Source: Effrenium voratum (lineage: Eukaryota; Sar; Dinophyceae; Suessiales; Symbiodiniaceae). From it: a DNA stretch of 64,000 bases. The notes beneath the pieces are model-generated. The model searched no databases. It was not told the origin of the DNA and was given only the letters and a program-made list of their open reading frames with translations. The stretch is taken from NCBI GenBank assembly GCA_963377175.1, contig CAUJNA010003749.1, positions 1,197,383 to 1,261,382 on the forward strand, in the 5' to 3' direction. Made by a program: the position numbers and the translations under genes. Positions within the stretch are counted from its first letter, which is position 1. The number at the start of each line of letters is the position of its first letter. Shown one piece after another: positions 10,250 to 20,761 of this stretch.

Positions 10250-10385
10250 TATGGATTTCGGCTTGGACTTATTTGATTGGTCTCCGTTGTGCAGCGCAAG
10301 CTCTTGAACCTGGTTCTTGCACTGGCGAGCTTAGCACGGGCAGCGACAAACGCTTTGGTGCTGGGGGGCCTGTTGGGGTTGCAGG

Positions 10386-10571
10386 ATGCTATGGGACCGA
10401 GCAGGCATTTCGCGATTCAACTTGCAAATGGAACCCGTTAGAGTTCAACAGGACATCAAAACCGCTGTGTTTTGCCATCCTTTTGTTCCCCCTGTCTCGT
10501 CCGCAGCCGCTGTGATCATGGGATGTATCCGTCAAGTGACTGGGATGGAGTATGCTGAGGGCTTCGGCTAG
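10386..10571 (+). CDS. conserved 61-aa open frame downstream of LRR copy 2
   Basis: Same frame and protein as at 8422-8607. See that entry for the doubts about whether it is translated. Confidence 0.25.
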   Translation: MLWDRAGISRFNLQMEPVRVQQDIKTAVFCHPFVPPVSSAAAVIMGCIRQVTGMEYAEGFG

Positions 10572-11115
10572 GCCTTGCGGACGCGTTTGTTTTTGCCACC
10601 CGCCCATTGGCACCCCTCCCCTTTAAGAGGCGGGCGCCTCTTTGAAATCAACCAGCAACCAGCCATGAGACAAACATTGGGCAAGTTTGTTGCATTTCAC
10701 CTTGGCCCATCGCCTTTTGAGAGCTTCTCCCAATGGTGGACCCCGGTTTAAGGGACACCCAAAAGGGAGCCGACATGAGCCGACCATGTTTAGGGGATGT
10801 TAGGCGACTATTCGCTTTTGAAGCCTCTCCATTCAGTTTAGGGATCCTTCTCAGAAATTCAGCAGCCCTGAGAAAACCGCTGGTTGAATCGTTCGACGGT
10901 TGAAACATTTTGATGCCACGCGGTCCGAGCGGATCGACGGGAGGCATTGCTCAAGCTCAGCCCGAAGCCCGGAAAGCCGACCACATCACGCCAAGCTTTC
11001 CCATGTGGCGCCCTGTAGCTTAAGGAAATCAAAAGGAACGCCACGTGTTCTTTGGGGGTCAACCTATTTTGACACACAGGGTACTTGAATCTACCTAGCT
11101 GCACGCTTGGCAGCC

Positions 11116-11985
11116 ATGGCAAGAGTGATTACGGTGCACTGCGCGCCGTCCGGGAAAGGAAGCACTGAAATTGGCGGCAGACATGACTGTCCGTGAGTTC
11201 AAGAGGCAGCTGCACGGGTGGCTGCCCTGTAGAGATGAGTCACAGCGCAAGATGAGTTTGGTGGAGGTGGTTGTCGGAGCCACGCCCCTATAAAATCACG
11301 AGCTGATGTGTCGGAGGCAATTCCAGGTGCAGAAGTGTTGGCTTTCTTGAGCATCAAGCCGGTGAAGTGCTCGGAGATTTGCGCATAGTGGTTTAGGGCA
11401 TGCGTGCCAGTTGGTGCAATTGGTGAAAGCGCCTTCCAAGATTACAGCTGATTGATGAGCATGACCATCCCCGACTCTGTGACTGCAACTGGCAAAAGTG
11501 CCTTAAAAGGTTGCAACTCGTTGAGAAGCATGACCATCCCAGATTCCGGCACTGAGATTAGACCGATTTCCTTTGAAGACTTTGGCTCTTTGACCGGCGT
11601 CACCATACTCCAATCCGTAACTAACATTGGAGGAGGTGCCTTCCAAGGTTGCAGCTCCTTGGCAAGCGTGACCATCCCCAACTCCGTAGCTGAGATCGTG
11701 CAAAGCGTGTTTCAGGGTTGCAGGTCCCTTAAGCGTGACCATTGCGAGTTCTGCGGCTAAGATCGCGTTTGGCGCCTTCCAAAATTGCAGCGCATTGACA
11801 AGCATGAGCATCCCCGACACTGACCGAGATTGGTGCTCGTGGCTTCCGAGGTTGCAGCTCCTTGCACAACCATTCCCAATTCTGTGATTAAGATCGGGCA
11901 GCGTGCCTTTGAAAATTGCAGCTGACCAGCTCCTCCGTGTCTCGGCTTTGAAAGTGTGCCTTTGTTGGCTGCAGCTGGGTTGGCA
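11116..11985 (+). pseudogene. decayed LRR gene, copy 3
   Basis: It starts like the other copies (MARVITVHCAPSGK) but a 2-bp loss near 11156 shifts the frame, and a CCCCTATAAAATC change near 11290 replaces the CCCCTATTGAACAAC of the intact copies. The region corresponding to the first repeats is deleted or scrambled. Recognisable but diverged repeats resume at about 11452-11757 (MTIPDSVTATGKSALKGC..) and in broken frames up to about 11985. The upstream flank is still well conserved, so coding decay followed duplication. Confidence 0.85.
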
Positions 11986-12030
11986 AGGGCGGTGAGCGGG
12001 TTGATGGGCAAGAGGGTCAGTCAGATGACT

Positions 12031-12560
12031 GACACTTTTCTGTGCCGCCTTACTTGATGAAGGTTGATACATATTAAGGAATATATCCCTTGAATAAAAA
12101 GCCTTTGTACTGGTACAGGAATGTATCTGCCTCGCGTGTGGCGAACTACGCGCGTGCACAATTTCCATGGTATTGGCGCCATGGGGCATTTTTGGTCAAA
12201 GGATGCTTGGCCCGATTTGATTTTGTTTTGAAGCTCCTTTTGGGGGGTTACTCATTCAGAGAACCCAAATGTGGGAAAGAACCCCCTGAGGTACGCCACA
12301 GATGACATAACATGTTTGTATCCCCGCTACGCGTGCGAGTGACCATATCCTGATGTGTATTTCCTACATGTGTCTGCATCTGTGTGAGTGCGCTCATGCA
12401 TTTGTATGTTTGTGTGCGTGCGCGTCCATGCATTTCCCAAATGAACGTATAATTGCAACGGCATTTCAAGAGATCGTTTCCAAAGGTGTTGATGAATTAC
12501 GGCAGCACTATTGAAGCTCTCCGGTTTACACAAGCAAAACGGTTACCCTCCCACCAACTA
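12031..12560. other. non-coding spacer
   Basis: No gene seen. It has a TG-rich stretch near 12380-12425 and diffuse A/T-rich sequence. It separates the LRR array from a block of dispersed elements. Confidence 0.5.
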
Positions 12561-12631
12561 ACATGGATGTGCACAAACCCTTGTAGAAAGACAACTTTCT
12601 GATTGAAAAGGGGCTTTGTGCACTTCCATGT
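12561..12631. repeat. short hairpin element with ACATGGA ends
   Basis: ACATGGATGTGCACAAACCC at the left pairs with GGGCTTTGTGCACTTCCATG at the right, ~18 of 20 positions, across a ~30-bp loop. The 97-bp hairpin at 22706-22802 has the same ACATGGA segment in its arms. Confidence 0.65.
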
Positions 12632-12660
12632 ATCCCACAACCTCCAAACCAATTGCAACC

Positions 12661-12773
12661 TTGGTGCATTTTGCCAAGGGATGTTAGGACTTTAACTTTT
12701 TGCCCACAACAGGGGTTTTTGATATTAAACCACTAAAACAAAACTTTTAGCAGGGGAGCAGAAAGCAACCAAG
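12661..12773. repeat. short dispersed element, family B2, copy 1
   Basis: TTGGTGCATTTTG, GATGTTAGGACTT, TTAAACCACTAAAA, TTAGCAGGGGAGCAG and CAACCAAG occur in the same order at 16980-17079. It shares the CAACCAAG end and several short motifs with family B. Confidence 0.65.
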
Positions 12774-12867
12774 AATTGGAAGGCCTTGTTTTGTTTTTTC
12801 TTTTTGGGGGGGGCGGCAGCGCTGAACCTTCAAGAGACCCAGCCTTCCAAACCAAGTGGAAGGTCTG

Positions 12868-13013
12868 GTTTGTTTGTTTGTTTGTTTGTTTGTTTGTTTG
12901 TTTGTTTGTGTGTTTGTTTGTTTGTGTGTTTGTTTGTTTGTTTGTTTGTTTGTTTGTTTGTTTGCTTGCTTGCTTGTTTGTTTGTTTGTTTGTTTGTTTG
13001 TTTGTTTGTTTGC
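12868..13013 (+). repeat. (GTTT)n microsatellite
   Basis: About 145 bp of TTTG/GTTT tetranucleotides with occasional GTGT and GCTT variants. The long Cys/Leu/Phe/Val-rich open frames over it are translation artefacts of the repeat. Confidence 0.95.
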
Positions 13014-13574
13014 TTATTTTTGTGTTTTATTTTTGCTTCGGGCGGGGGGGGGGGGGGTGCGAATTTTCACGGCTGAAGCTTCACGAGAAGCCCGGCGGAT
13101 TCTGGCAGGCCGGCCAAGCGCCGAGCCACACAGGCGGGGGGGTGAGGTGCGGCGGCATTTCAGGGTTCAGCGCCGGACAAAAACTACCAGATGTTCCTCC
13201 GTTCGGGACAATTGAGAGCAAAGATTTGGTCCAGATGAAGAATCACACCCAAGTCACCTTCGACAACAGCAATCAATTTAACACCACTCCAATTAATACA
13301 CTCTCCCTCCCGCTCACATACAATCTGACAGGGGGTTCCTGCAAGACGGTGATTGTTTTGTTCAGATTCCCTCCTGTCCTGCAAGTTTGAGGAACCAATT
13401 TCATACCACTCGGTATGAAATTGATGGCAACCTAGCGTTCACGTGGCTCTGAATCAGCATTTGAGTTCGAGCTCCTGGTTTTTAGGTTTTTTTTCAGTCG
13501 TCCCCGCTTTTGTGCTTCCCAATCGTTTACCATAGGTGGATATTTTGACCCAAGCCAAACCCTGCAGGGTGATC

Positions 13575-13590
13575 TATATATATATATATA
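13575..13590. repeat. (TA)8 microsatellite
   Basis: A short TA run; similar runs occur near 30605 and 46091. Confidence 0.9.
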
Positions 13591-13702
13591 GCATGCTGTT
13601 CTGTCTGCCTCACCCGGGGATGCCATACGATGGTCTCTGGGCAAATTGCAAAACATCACCAGCCGAAACATCAGGGAATCCAAATGGGGCCTGTGGGCTT
13701 CC

Positions 13703-13770
13703 CCAGAATTAGCTCCCCTTTTTCCTTTTTGGCTTTTTTGGGGTCCCCTTTGTTTTCCACTAACCAGGCA
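13703..13770 (+). repeat. short dispersed element, family G, copy 1
   Basis: GAATTAGCTCCCC..TTGGGGTCCCCTTTG and TTTTCCACTAACCAGGCAAC recur 350 bp downstream at 14053-14120. It is a local duplication or two insertions of one element. Confidence 0.6.
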
Positions 13771-14052
13771 ACAAATATTTTTTCTGGGGTCCCAATTCCA
13801 GCCAAGTGGGATGGGGAGGTCTGAGGATTTTCCCAGGCCAACCAGGCGGTTGTCAAAGCCAAGGGGGTCGATTTCACGACCGTTTTTTTCCCAGGGGGCT
13901 TAAACGCAAATGGAGGGAAGACCTTCAAATGGCCGTGGGATCCCATTTTGGGGATTTGAGCACCACCCAAATCTTAGTCAAGATGTTAGTGGGGATTGGG
14001 ATGTGCACTGGGGGTACGGGATTTTGACCCATGGCCAACCAAACACCTTCCC

Positions 14053-14120
14053 CGGAATTAGCTCCCCTTGTTGTTTCTTTGCTTTGGGGCCCCTGTTGTT
14101 TTCCACTAACCAGGCAACTA
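14053..14120 (+). repeat. short dispersed element, family G, copy 2
   Basis: Partner of 13703-13770, with the same GAATTAGCTCCCC start and TTTTCCACTAACCAGGCAAC end. The sequence between the copies differs. Confidence 0.6.
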
Positions 14121-14129
14121 GAATAACCT

Positions 14130-15048
14130 AGTTCCAACCAAAAGCGGGGTTCCCTTTCTTTTTGAATGGACAAATTGCACTGGACAGCAGGTGTGCGGAT
14201 TGATGTCCACTTTTGCGCCGAAGCGGTTGTGGTTTCCTGATGCCTTTTGTCTCCAGGCCCAGGCCGTGCGCGGAGAGATGGCAGGATGAGTCTGGAGAAA
14301 ATGCAGGAGAGTAGAGACAGTCAGCTGGCAGTTGGGTACTGTAGAGGTACCAAAATCCTGCAGTTGGGATGGATGACACCCTATCAGTACTACAGCCCAT
14401 CTTCCAGCAGGGGTTTTGGTCCATCCACGGCGAAGCCAGACAGGGGCGGCCGAATTGTTTGCATGTGAGCTTGCTTGTGACCGCGCGTCCGTCGGCTTTG
14501 GCCTTGCCACGAATCAAAGCAGATCATGGGAGAGGCAAGTGCAGGCCATGCGGCCATGCCACATGCGACCGCCAAATCTGATGCATGCAGCCAACGGCAA
14601 ATGGGACAGTGGGGTTTGAGCACACGGTTTCAGAAACACCTGGCAACAGCGCAGCGCTTCGTTCAAGCCTTCTCTTGGTATAGGTGAAACAAGGAGGTCT
14701 TTGTAGGTGTACCGTTTCGTTTGTGCAGCCCACAAGTGTTTTTTGTTTTCCCGATCTTTGAAAACGTGATCCAAGCCCGATATGAAGGCTTGTGAAGCCT
14801 GGGGGAATTGGCTTTGCATAACATGTCTGAGAGATAGGCGTTTGGACTTGATAATCCAGGAGTCCAAGCGCCCAACCCTCAGAGACAGCAAAGTGCTTAT
14901 ATGAGTCTAACCCCACCCACCCTAACCCTCCCCATCCAAAACAGGCTAGCTTCCGGCTTTGTAAATATGGCTGTGTGTACGTTTTATGAGTGTCGCCTTT
15001 TTGGGGGCGTGGGTGAAAGGAAAGCCAAAAGGACCACCGCCATTTTAG
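14130..15048. other. non-coding, no supported gene
   Basis: Open frames exist on both strands (for example - strand 14514-14891) but they overlap one another and lack splice-like borders or recognisable motifs. Confidence 0.35.
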
Positions 15049-15149
15049 CAGGGCTCCTTAAAAGATCTCCATTTTTCAACACCAAAATAAAGGGAAACCA
15101 CCATTTACAAGTTGCAAGGGTCAGGTGTATAATGTAAAGATCCCTGTTG
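15049..15149 (+). repeat. short dispersed element, family E, copy 2
   Basis: CAGGGCTCCTTAAAAGAT to GATCCCTGTT in the same order as at 5690-5806, ~75 percent alike by eye. Confidence 0.65.
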
Positions 15150-15374
15150 AGTGGCTCCCCCTTTGACACATCCTCACCTGGCCATGAAAGCAGCCGGGGC
15201 TCCACGAGCGCTTGCTTGGGCCCCTTTTGCGCCGTGGGATGCGGGATTCACCACTTGCGGACGCGTGTTTGCAATGCCCCCTTTAAAAGGGCAAGACGGT
15301 TTTTTGAGGGGCGCCCCTCCCAAAAAAGTTTGAGGAAGCAGAGAAGCAGCCAGACACATTCGGAGTGAATTTCA

Positions 15375-15600
15375 TTGAGCTAGGATCTCTTCGTTCATTT
15401 CCCTCTGTTTCAAGTTCACGAAGCGGCCAGAATCATATGCTGAAATCGAAAGGTTAAGACCCAAACGCAGTGGAAGCGAAGATGAAGAACCATTGCCGAG
15501 CGAAGAGCTGCCCTTTGGATTCGCGCAAAGTTGGATTTTGATTGTGCCCCGTCCAGCTCGCCTGGGCAAAGGAGAGAACAGGCTCAATTGGTATACGAGC
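15375..15600 (+). CDS. candidate exon, unknown protein
   Basis: One + frame reads a charged, non-repetitive stretch including KFTKRPESYAEIERL and SEDEEPLPSEELPFGFAQ. It opens after a TGA at about 15373-15375, and no clean acceptor is visible. It runs into the G-rich tract downstream. No family recognised. Confidence 0.3.
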
Positions 15601-15645
15601 TCTAGTCTCTCGCTCAATTATTTTGGTTGCCCGGTTGCTTGCGCC

Positions 15646-15743
15646 GGGGGGGGGAGGGGGGGGAGGGGGGGGGAGGGGGGGAGGGGGGGGGGAGGGGGGG
15701 GGGGAGGGGGGGGGGGAGGGGGGGGGGGAGGGGGGGGGGGGGG
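15646..15743 (+). repeat. ~100-bp poly-G tract
   Basis: Almost uninterrupted G with single A interruptions (GGGGGAGGGGGGG pattern). It can form many G-quadruplexes on the + strand. Assemblers handle this poorly, so the exact length is unreliable. Confidence 0.95.
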
Positions 15744-16169
15744 TTGGGCGGCGCGGCCTTTTGTGAAGAAGAGTTCTTCAAATAACAGGAGAGCTTCTTT
15801 TACAGCAATGGAAGCGTCTTCCCTTCAAGAACGCCAGTCAACGACTCAAAAGGGTGGTGTGATTAGCGTGCTCTTGAAGTGCCCAAGGTTCTTTTGGAGT
15901 CTCAGGCATCTTGTCGGATCTGCAGCTTGGGGTCGCTTGTTTTTTGGTTGGTTGTGATTGGCAGTGTCCTTTCCAAGTTTCACTGAGACGCATTATGCTG
16001 ATCTGTGACACATGTTTCGATGCCATGTGAACCAAAACTGAGTGGAGTCTTCACTGTTTACTTTTGTCTTTTTTGGCGACTAGGGCTTCCTTGTTCTGCC
16101 AGGGTCGCTCAATTGGGGCCTTTGCTCGTTCCTGGGACCTTTCTACGGGTACATTCCCCATTCTTTCCA

Positions 16170-16265
16170 GGAATCCTTCTTTTCAGGAAACCATCAAAAA
16201 CCCAAGGGAAACTGCCGGTTTTTGAAAAGAACGATGGTTGAGAAGAATGGGGAATCAACCCCTAG
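16170..16265 (+). repeat. short dispersed element, family F
   Basis: GAATCCTTCTTTTCAGGAAA.. GGTTTTTGAAAAGAACGATG GTTGAGAAGAA..GGGGAATCAACC matches 24469-24572 and the upstream flanks of the LRR units. Confidence 0.6.
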
Positions 16266-16299
16266 AACTTTGGGGCCTTCCAAAGTCCCTCCTGCTTTC

Positions 16300-16420
16300 G
16301 TGTCACCCATGTCGCTTCACCCGGAGCGAAAGGCAAAGGCTGGATGCGGTTCCTGAGGCTTCCAAAGGTGGAGCCGCCAGGACATTGGCTCTTCGGGCCT
16401 TGTGGGCCGCAGTTTGCACA
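16300..16420 (+). CDS. weak exon candidate
   Basis: A + frame reads SERQRLDAVPEASKGGAART and LALRALWAAVC. It has exon-like composition but no recognised family and no clear donor. Confidence 0.2.
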
Positions 16421-16704
16421 ACTTCCAGGGAAGTCCCTTATTTCAGGTTTGTGAGCTGTAGAAATGTGGGTCACTGAGTAAAGAAAGGGTGCAGCCCCCC
16501 TTACACACTTTGAAGGGACGTTAGGGTTAGTTTAGTATTGCATGGTGCTGCCTTAGTTCTTTAGTATTGGCTTGGTATTGCTAAGTCCTGCCATAGGATT
16601 GGTTTACTATTGGTTAGTTAGTAGTTGGTTCGGTGTGTATTTATTGTGTCTTACTGCTTTCTGCTAGTTCAGTACCGGTCATCTTCGGTCTCGTGTTTTT
16701 TGTA

Positions 16705-16895
16705 TTGCTTGTTTGCTTGTTTGTTTGTGTGTTTGCTTGCCTGCTTGTTTGTTTGTTTGTTTGCTTGTTTGTTTGCTTGTTTGTTTGCTTGCTCGCTTGC
16801 TTGCGTTGTGTTTGTGTGTGGTTGGTTAGTTGGTTGGTCGGTTGGTTGGTTGGTTGGTCGGTTGCTTGCTTGCTTGTCTGTTTGGTTGGCTGTTT
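16705..16895 (+). repeat. (TTTG)n / (GGTT)n microsatellite
   Basis: TTTG and CTTG tetranucleotides grade into GGTT units from about 16825. Related in kind to the tract at 12868. Confidence 0.95.
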
Positions 16896-16979
16896 CGTTG
16901 GTTGGCTGGCCGTCGTGGAAGCGCTACAGCGGTATCACACATAATATGCATACCCAGGCAGATTCACAGCTCTGAATCG

Positions 16980-17079
16980 TTGGTGCATTTTGCTTGGATG
17001 TTAGGACTTCAACTTGTTGTTTCCATTAAACCACTAAAAGTTTAAAACTGTTAGCAGGGGAGCAGATTTCGCAACCGAG
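16980..17079. repeat. short dispersed element, family B2, copy 2
   Basis: Same ordered blocks as 12661-12773: TTGGTGCATTTTG, GATGTTAGGACTT, TTAAACCACTAAAA, TTAGCAGGGGAGCAG, CAACCGAG. Confidence 0.65.
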
Positions 17080-17565
17080 GAATCCTCTCATTTTTGCTCA
17101 TCGCCAGGAGCGCGCCAGTGCCAACCCGAGAGGGGCAAGGGCCAGCCAAGGCGGGGCCGCCACTCCCCCCTGAAAAGCGGTGTTCCATAGTTTTGTTCGG
17201 CGGCTTCTCCACAAACTACCCACAAAGGTCCCCGTTTTGCACCAGGTGTCACAGAACAACTGACCATTCCCGCAAAACCCACGATGATCTTTATACAAGC
17301 GGTTTTCATTTGCTTCGGAGAAAGGAACGCCCTGCATCGCGAAAGCTTTTCAGCTTTTCGCAAAAACTCCGTCCGCGCAGTGTTCAGACAGCGCTTGGGG
17401 CAGGCAGTGTGCGAAAAGAGCAGACCTTGACCGTGCGAGAGTATCACTTGCTCCTGTTTTATTGGTGTGCTCAGGTTGTTTGCCGGTTTCGAAAATGTTT
17501 GCGGTGTTTTTTTGCGCAATGTTCTTGTCAGCTGTGCCTTTTCAGCTGGAGCCACCAAAGTGCAG

Positions 17566-17748
17566 TCATGGTGTGTACTCGTGGCCTGAAACATCAAGCT
17601 CTGGAGCTGCCAAAACCCGGAAAACGCGCAAAAGCGCTGACGCAGAACTTGGCGAAGGGGCGCAGGGAGGTTTTCCAAATCTTGACCAGCTCTCAGCACC
17701 GCTTCATTGGGCCCCTTCATGTTTTCAGAAGGAACCCGAAAAGACAGG
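17566..17748 (+). CDS. candidate internal exon, basic protein segment
   Basis: Bounded by a TGCAG acceptor and a canonical G/GTAAGG donor at 17749. The frame encodes a basic helical segment including LKHQALELPKPGKRAKAL and REVFQILTSSQHRF. No family recognised. It is one of the better-bordered exon candidates in the window. Confidence 0.45.
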
Positions 17749-17955
17749 GTAAGGCCTTGAAACTGTTGCAAGGGTTGGGAATGGGGAGGGGGGCTCCAGG
17801 ATTTGTCAAACTCCCCCCCAACGCCATTCAACCAAGTTCGTCGCCTACCAAGCGCGGAACTATAGTTGCTTCTGGTCTCTTAGGGTTCATGTAGCCTTGA
17901 GAAAGCCTAGGTGGTCTGGCACCTGCGTAAGCTGGGCTCTTTTCCCTGTGCGCAG

Positions 17956-18059
17956 GTGTGGCAGATGCCGTCCGTGCAGGACATCGCCTTCACTGAGTCG
18001 CCCCTCTCGGTGCAAGTGGTCCTGCCGGCAGCTTGCGTCATTGGGCCATGGAACGGCCA
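17956..18059 (+). CDS. candidate internal exon
   Basis: After a CGCAG acceptor the frame reads VWQMPSVQDIAFTES then PLSVQVVLPAACVIGPW, a hydrophobic beta-like pattern with GC-rich codons unlike the flanks. The 3' border near 18059 is a guess. No family recognised. Confidence 0.4.
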
Positions 18060-18173
18060 AGGGAGGGGCCCCAAGCAGAAGTTGAACTTCGAATCATGTG
18101 GAGATACCGGAGGCATGTGAGTTTTCAGCGGGTGCCCATCCTTTGGCTTTAAAGAGGAAGCTGCTGATTCCCT

Positions 18174-18914
18174 GTGAGCTCTTATTCACTGGCCAGCCAC
18201 ATGGAGGTTTCACCATGCAGCACGAGCAACAGGGGAGCTAGCCCCGCGAGAGAACATCTCAGCTTTGCACAGCCAAGTTTAAGTCCCGGTTTCTTCGTTG
18301 TTCCGTTTCAACAGCAACAACCTGCCTCTTTGGTCGGGTCTAAGTGTGGCCACGTACGGTGCTCCTATGGAGGCCTAAAGTCTGACGCACGACGAGACTC
18401 ACCTAGGCTTCCAACACAGCTTAAGGAGGTCTTAAGTTGTGGATGGGTCTGCCGGCGCAAGTTTGTTGCCATTCTCGCTAGGTACTTACATAGCTTCACC
18501 TGCTTACTATGTGATGGAGAACCTGGCTTGCAAAAACGAGAACACATAGGGTCTGAGTTCCACGAGCTAACAAGCGTCATACTCTGCATATTGCCATTGT
18601 GGAGTTACCCATCAACTTTCGTCTTGGCTGGAGGCTGGGTCCCTGGGTGGGTAACGCACCAAAGATTATCCGCACAGCCAGGGTCAATGGTAAGGGCTCG
18701 AAACAGCTCAGCTCAACGGCCCCCGCTGTACCCGTGCCCAAAATGGATTGAAAGCAGCCGTGCTCAGTGCTTTGTTCGATGCTTTGGTTTTGCTGAACCC
18801 CAGATGTTTTTTGGCCATGCTGTGTCTAATGAAGGTCGACTGGATGCTGACGTTTTTGGAAAAAGGCGCAAACCAGTTCGCAATCGTAACTTCAGGGAAT
18901 GCAAGGCCCCTTAG
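18174..18914 (+). CDS. long open frame of unknown status
   Basis: 246 codons without a stop, with ordinary composition and several Cys, but no recognised domain. Open frames of similar quality overlap on the other strand at 18365-18589. It may be a single-exon gene, a relic, or chance. Confidence 0.2.
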   Translation: MSSYSLASHMEVSPCSTSNRGASPAREHLSFAQPSLSPGFFVVPFQQQQPASLVGSKCGHVRCSYGGLKSDARRDSPRLPTQLKEVLSCGWVCRRKFVAILARYLHSFTCLLCDGEPGLQKREHIGSEFHELTSVILCILPLWSYPSTFVLAGGWVPGWVTHQRLSAQPGSMVRARNSSAQRPPLYPCPKWIESSRAQCFVRCFGFAEPQMFFGHAVSNEGRLDADVFGKRRKPVRNRNFRECKAP

Positions 18915-19198
18915 ATGCAGGTCCCGGAAGCGCAGGAAGCACAAGATGAACCAAAAGGCGTGACACTTAGCAACAATTAAATTAGTTGCCATCAGGGCCA
19001 TGAACTGCCTATGGCTCCCTTGCTCCTGTGGATGGACGACTTCCTGCACCAGCTACTTATGGATGAAGGCCTGCAAGTACTGCAACAAACAAATTGCCAA
19101 GTTGTGTCAAATGGCTTTTGCCCATGTGTGTGTGCCCTTGAATCAGTATAAAGGCAGTGGTGGCCCACTTGGCTGCGTCTCTTCTTTCTTCTTGGCAG

Positions 19199-19248
19199 AC
19201 GCTGGACCATGGAGATGAAGACTACGTGGGCGAGGCGTGGTCCGCTTG
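19199..19248 (+). CDS. candidate 50-bp internal exon
   Basis: A pyrimidine-rich CTTCTTTCTTCTTGGCAG acceptor precedes TLDHGDEDYVGEAWSA, and a GT donor follows (TTG/GTTTCT). Very short exons of this kind are usual in intron-dense genes. Family unknown. Confidence 0.4.
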
Positions 19249-20616
19249 GTTTCTGTTTGGATGTGAAATAGCCACTAGATCTCATCTCACCCACAGGAAC
19301 GTCAGACAGAGATGGGTAGTCAATTATCTTCTAATTTGCGCGTGTTTTGTTTCCTTGGAGAATCCCGCAAGGAGGGGCCAAAAACGGGATGCCCTCCAAA
19401 GAAGACGCCTATTTGTTTCAGATCTTCCATGTAGCACCAAGTAAAAGACTTTGACTTTTGGGAAATGATGATGTGCCCGAGGCAGCTCGCCTTAGACCCG
19501 CATCTCTACCAACCGGGGCGATGATATCCAATTATCTTCAAATCCGGATTTCTGAACGATTGAAGGGAACTTTGGACTACTTTGCCGGGCCAAACAACTC
19601 GAACTTTCATTTCCGAGCGGTTTGGAGCCAACCGATGAACTGATGAACTGGCCATTCCCCAGGTGTTCAGTGGCACCCTCTATATCAGTTGGTTTTGGGC
19701 GGGTTCCCGACTAAACCTTTCATGCCAGGCAACTGGTGAGCGCTACATAGCGTTCAAATTCTACAGCCAGAGCAAAGCAACGGATTGATGTTGTGAATCG
19801 TTGTTTCGGAAGGCGCGATCCCAACGCCACGATCCCATCCCTGTCCGAAGTTGGCCGAAAGGCGGACGCCCTGCAATACGCCTTCCCAGAGTCCGTGTGG
19901 TCGCGCCAGGGAAAGCCGCAGAAGGCGGGACAAGTGTCAAAATCCACGCCAGGTCGAAGGCTAGCAACACCCCTGCTGTGGATCTTCCTTTTAGTGGTGG
20001 AATAGCGGTTTCACTTCATTGGCAGCTGGGTTGTTCAAATTTGTTTGCAAGGTGTGAGATGGTGTCTCACGTGTTTCGAATTAGGGATGAACAGCCCAGC
20101 TTGATGTCGGAAGCGTGTTGGTCCAGGAGTTCACCCCCAACTTGGTTCGGTTCACCTGGACACCTTAACCAAAACACGTTCCGCCTGTAAAGGAGGCTTG
20201 CACACTTCCATAATCTCAAGTTCGAAGGTTCAATCAAGGGAGCCCCGTCCCTTGGCAACGGAGCTCATGGGTTCCACCTGGCGAACCTGCAGTCAACAAG
20301 CCTTCCTAGGATTCCATCGGCACAGGAACAAGCTCCTGTTGAATCCCAATACAACATCTAGAGTTCAGTTCAGCCCCAACTCTGCCCCCAACGTTGGTCT
20401 AAAGACCTGCACAAATTGACCCGTTCCAAACTGGCTTGACTGCTGTTGGGTTGGATCTTTAGACTTTAACTTTTGGGGAAATCAAGGGGTTTTCCACGCA
20501 ATCCACAGAAAGTTTCAAACCTTTTGCAGAGGGGTCAACAGATCATCCATCATCCATCATCCAATCCCCTTATTCACCCAGCCAACCATCCAGCCCTAGA
20601 CCCCAAAACCTCCCAT

Positions 20617-20638
20617 CCCCTAAACCCTAAGCCCTAAA
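20617..20638 (+). repeat. short interstitial CCCTAAA motif
   Basis: CCCCTAAACCCTAAGCCCTAA holds about three copies of the complement of TTTAGGG, the plant-type telomere repeat also reported in dinoflagellates. It is too short to be a telomere. Confidence 0.5.
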
Positions 20639-20664
20639 TGATTCGACTGCCGTAGGGTTGCCAG

Positions 20665-20761
20665 GTCTGCCTGGGGCCCTACGCCAAACCGGAGGACTGG
20701 GACCGCTTCCGCCCCGTGTGCCCGGCCATCCTGCGCGCCCGGGCCCTGTTGAGACGTGCGG
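20665..20761 (+). CDS. candidate internal exon
   Basis: A 97-bp GC-rich island between GCCAG and G/GTTGCT. One frame reads VCLGPYAKPEDWDRFRPVC then PAILRARALLRRAG, with Trp, Cys and charged residues typical of a globular domain. The other two + frames are also open because of GC bias. Family unknown. Confidence 0.45.

Larger units (their letters stand above)
6795..12030 (+). repeat. tandem segmental triplication carrying LRR genes
   Basis: Three head-to-tail units begin at about 6795, 8632 and 10597, each opening with a CATTGGCACCCCTCCC motif and followed by an AAATCAACCAGCAACCAGCC block. Each contains ~500 bp of conserved 5' flank and an LRR gene; the first two also carry a conserved 3' block. 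Units 2 and 3 are more alike in their flanks than either is to unit 1. The third unit degenerates after ~11.15 kb. Confidence 0.9.

Noticed and set aside
12776..13390. Long frames rich in Cys, Leu, Phe and Val resembling membrane proteins
   Set aside because: They are translations of the (GTTT)n tract and change with its phase.
20617..20638. A telomere or chromosome end
   Set aside because: Only about three CCCTAAA-type units, with unique sequence on both sides.
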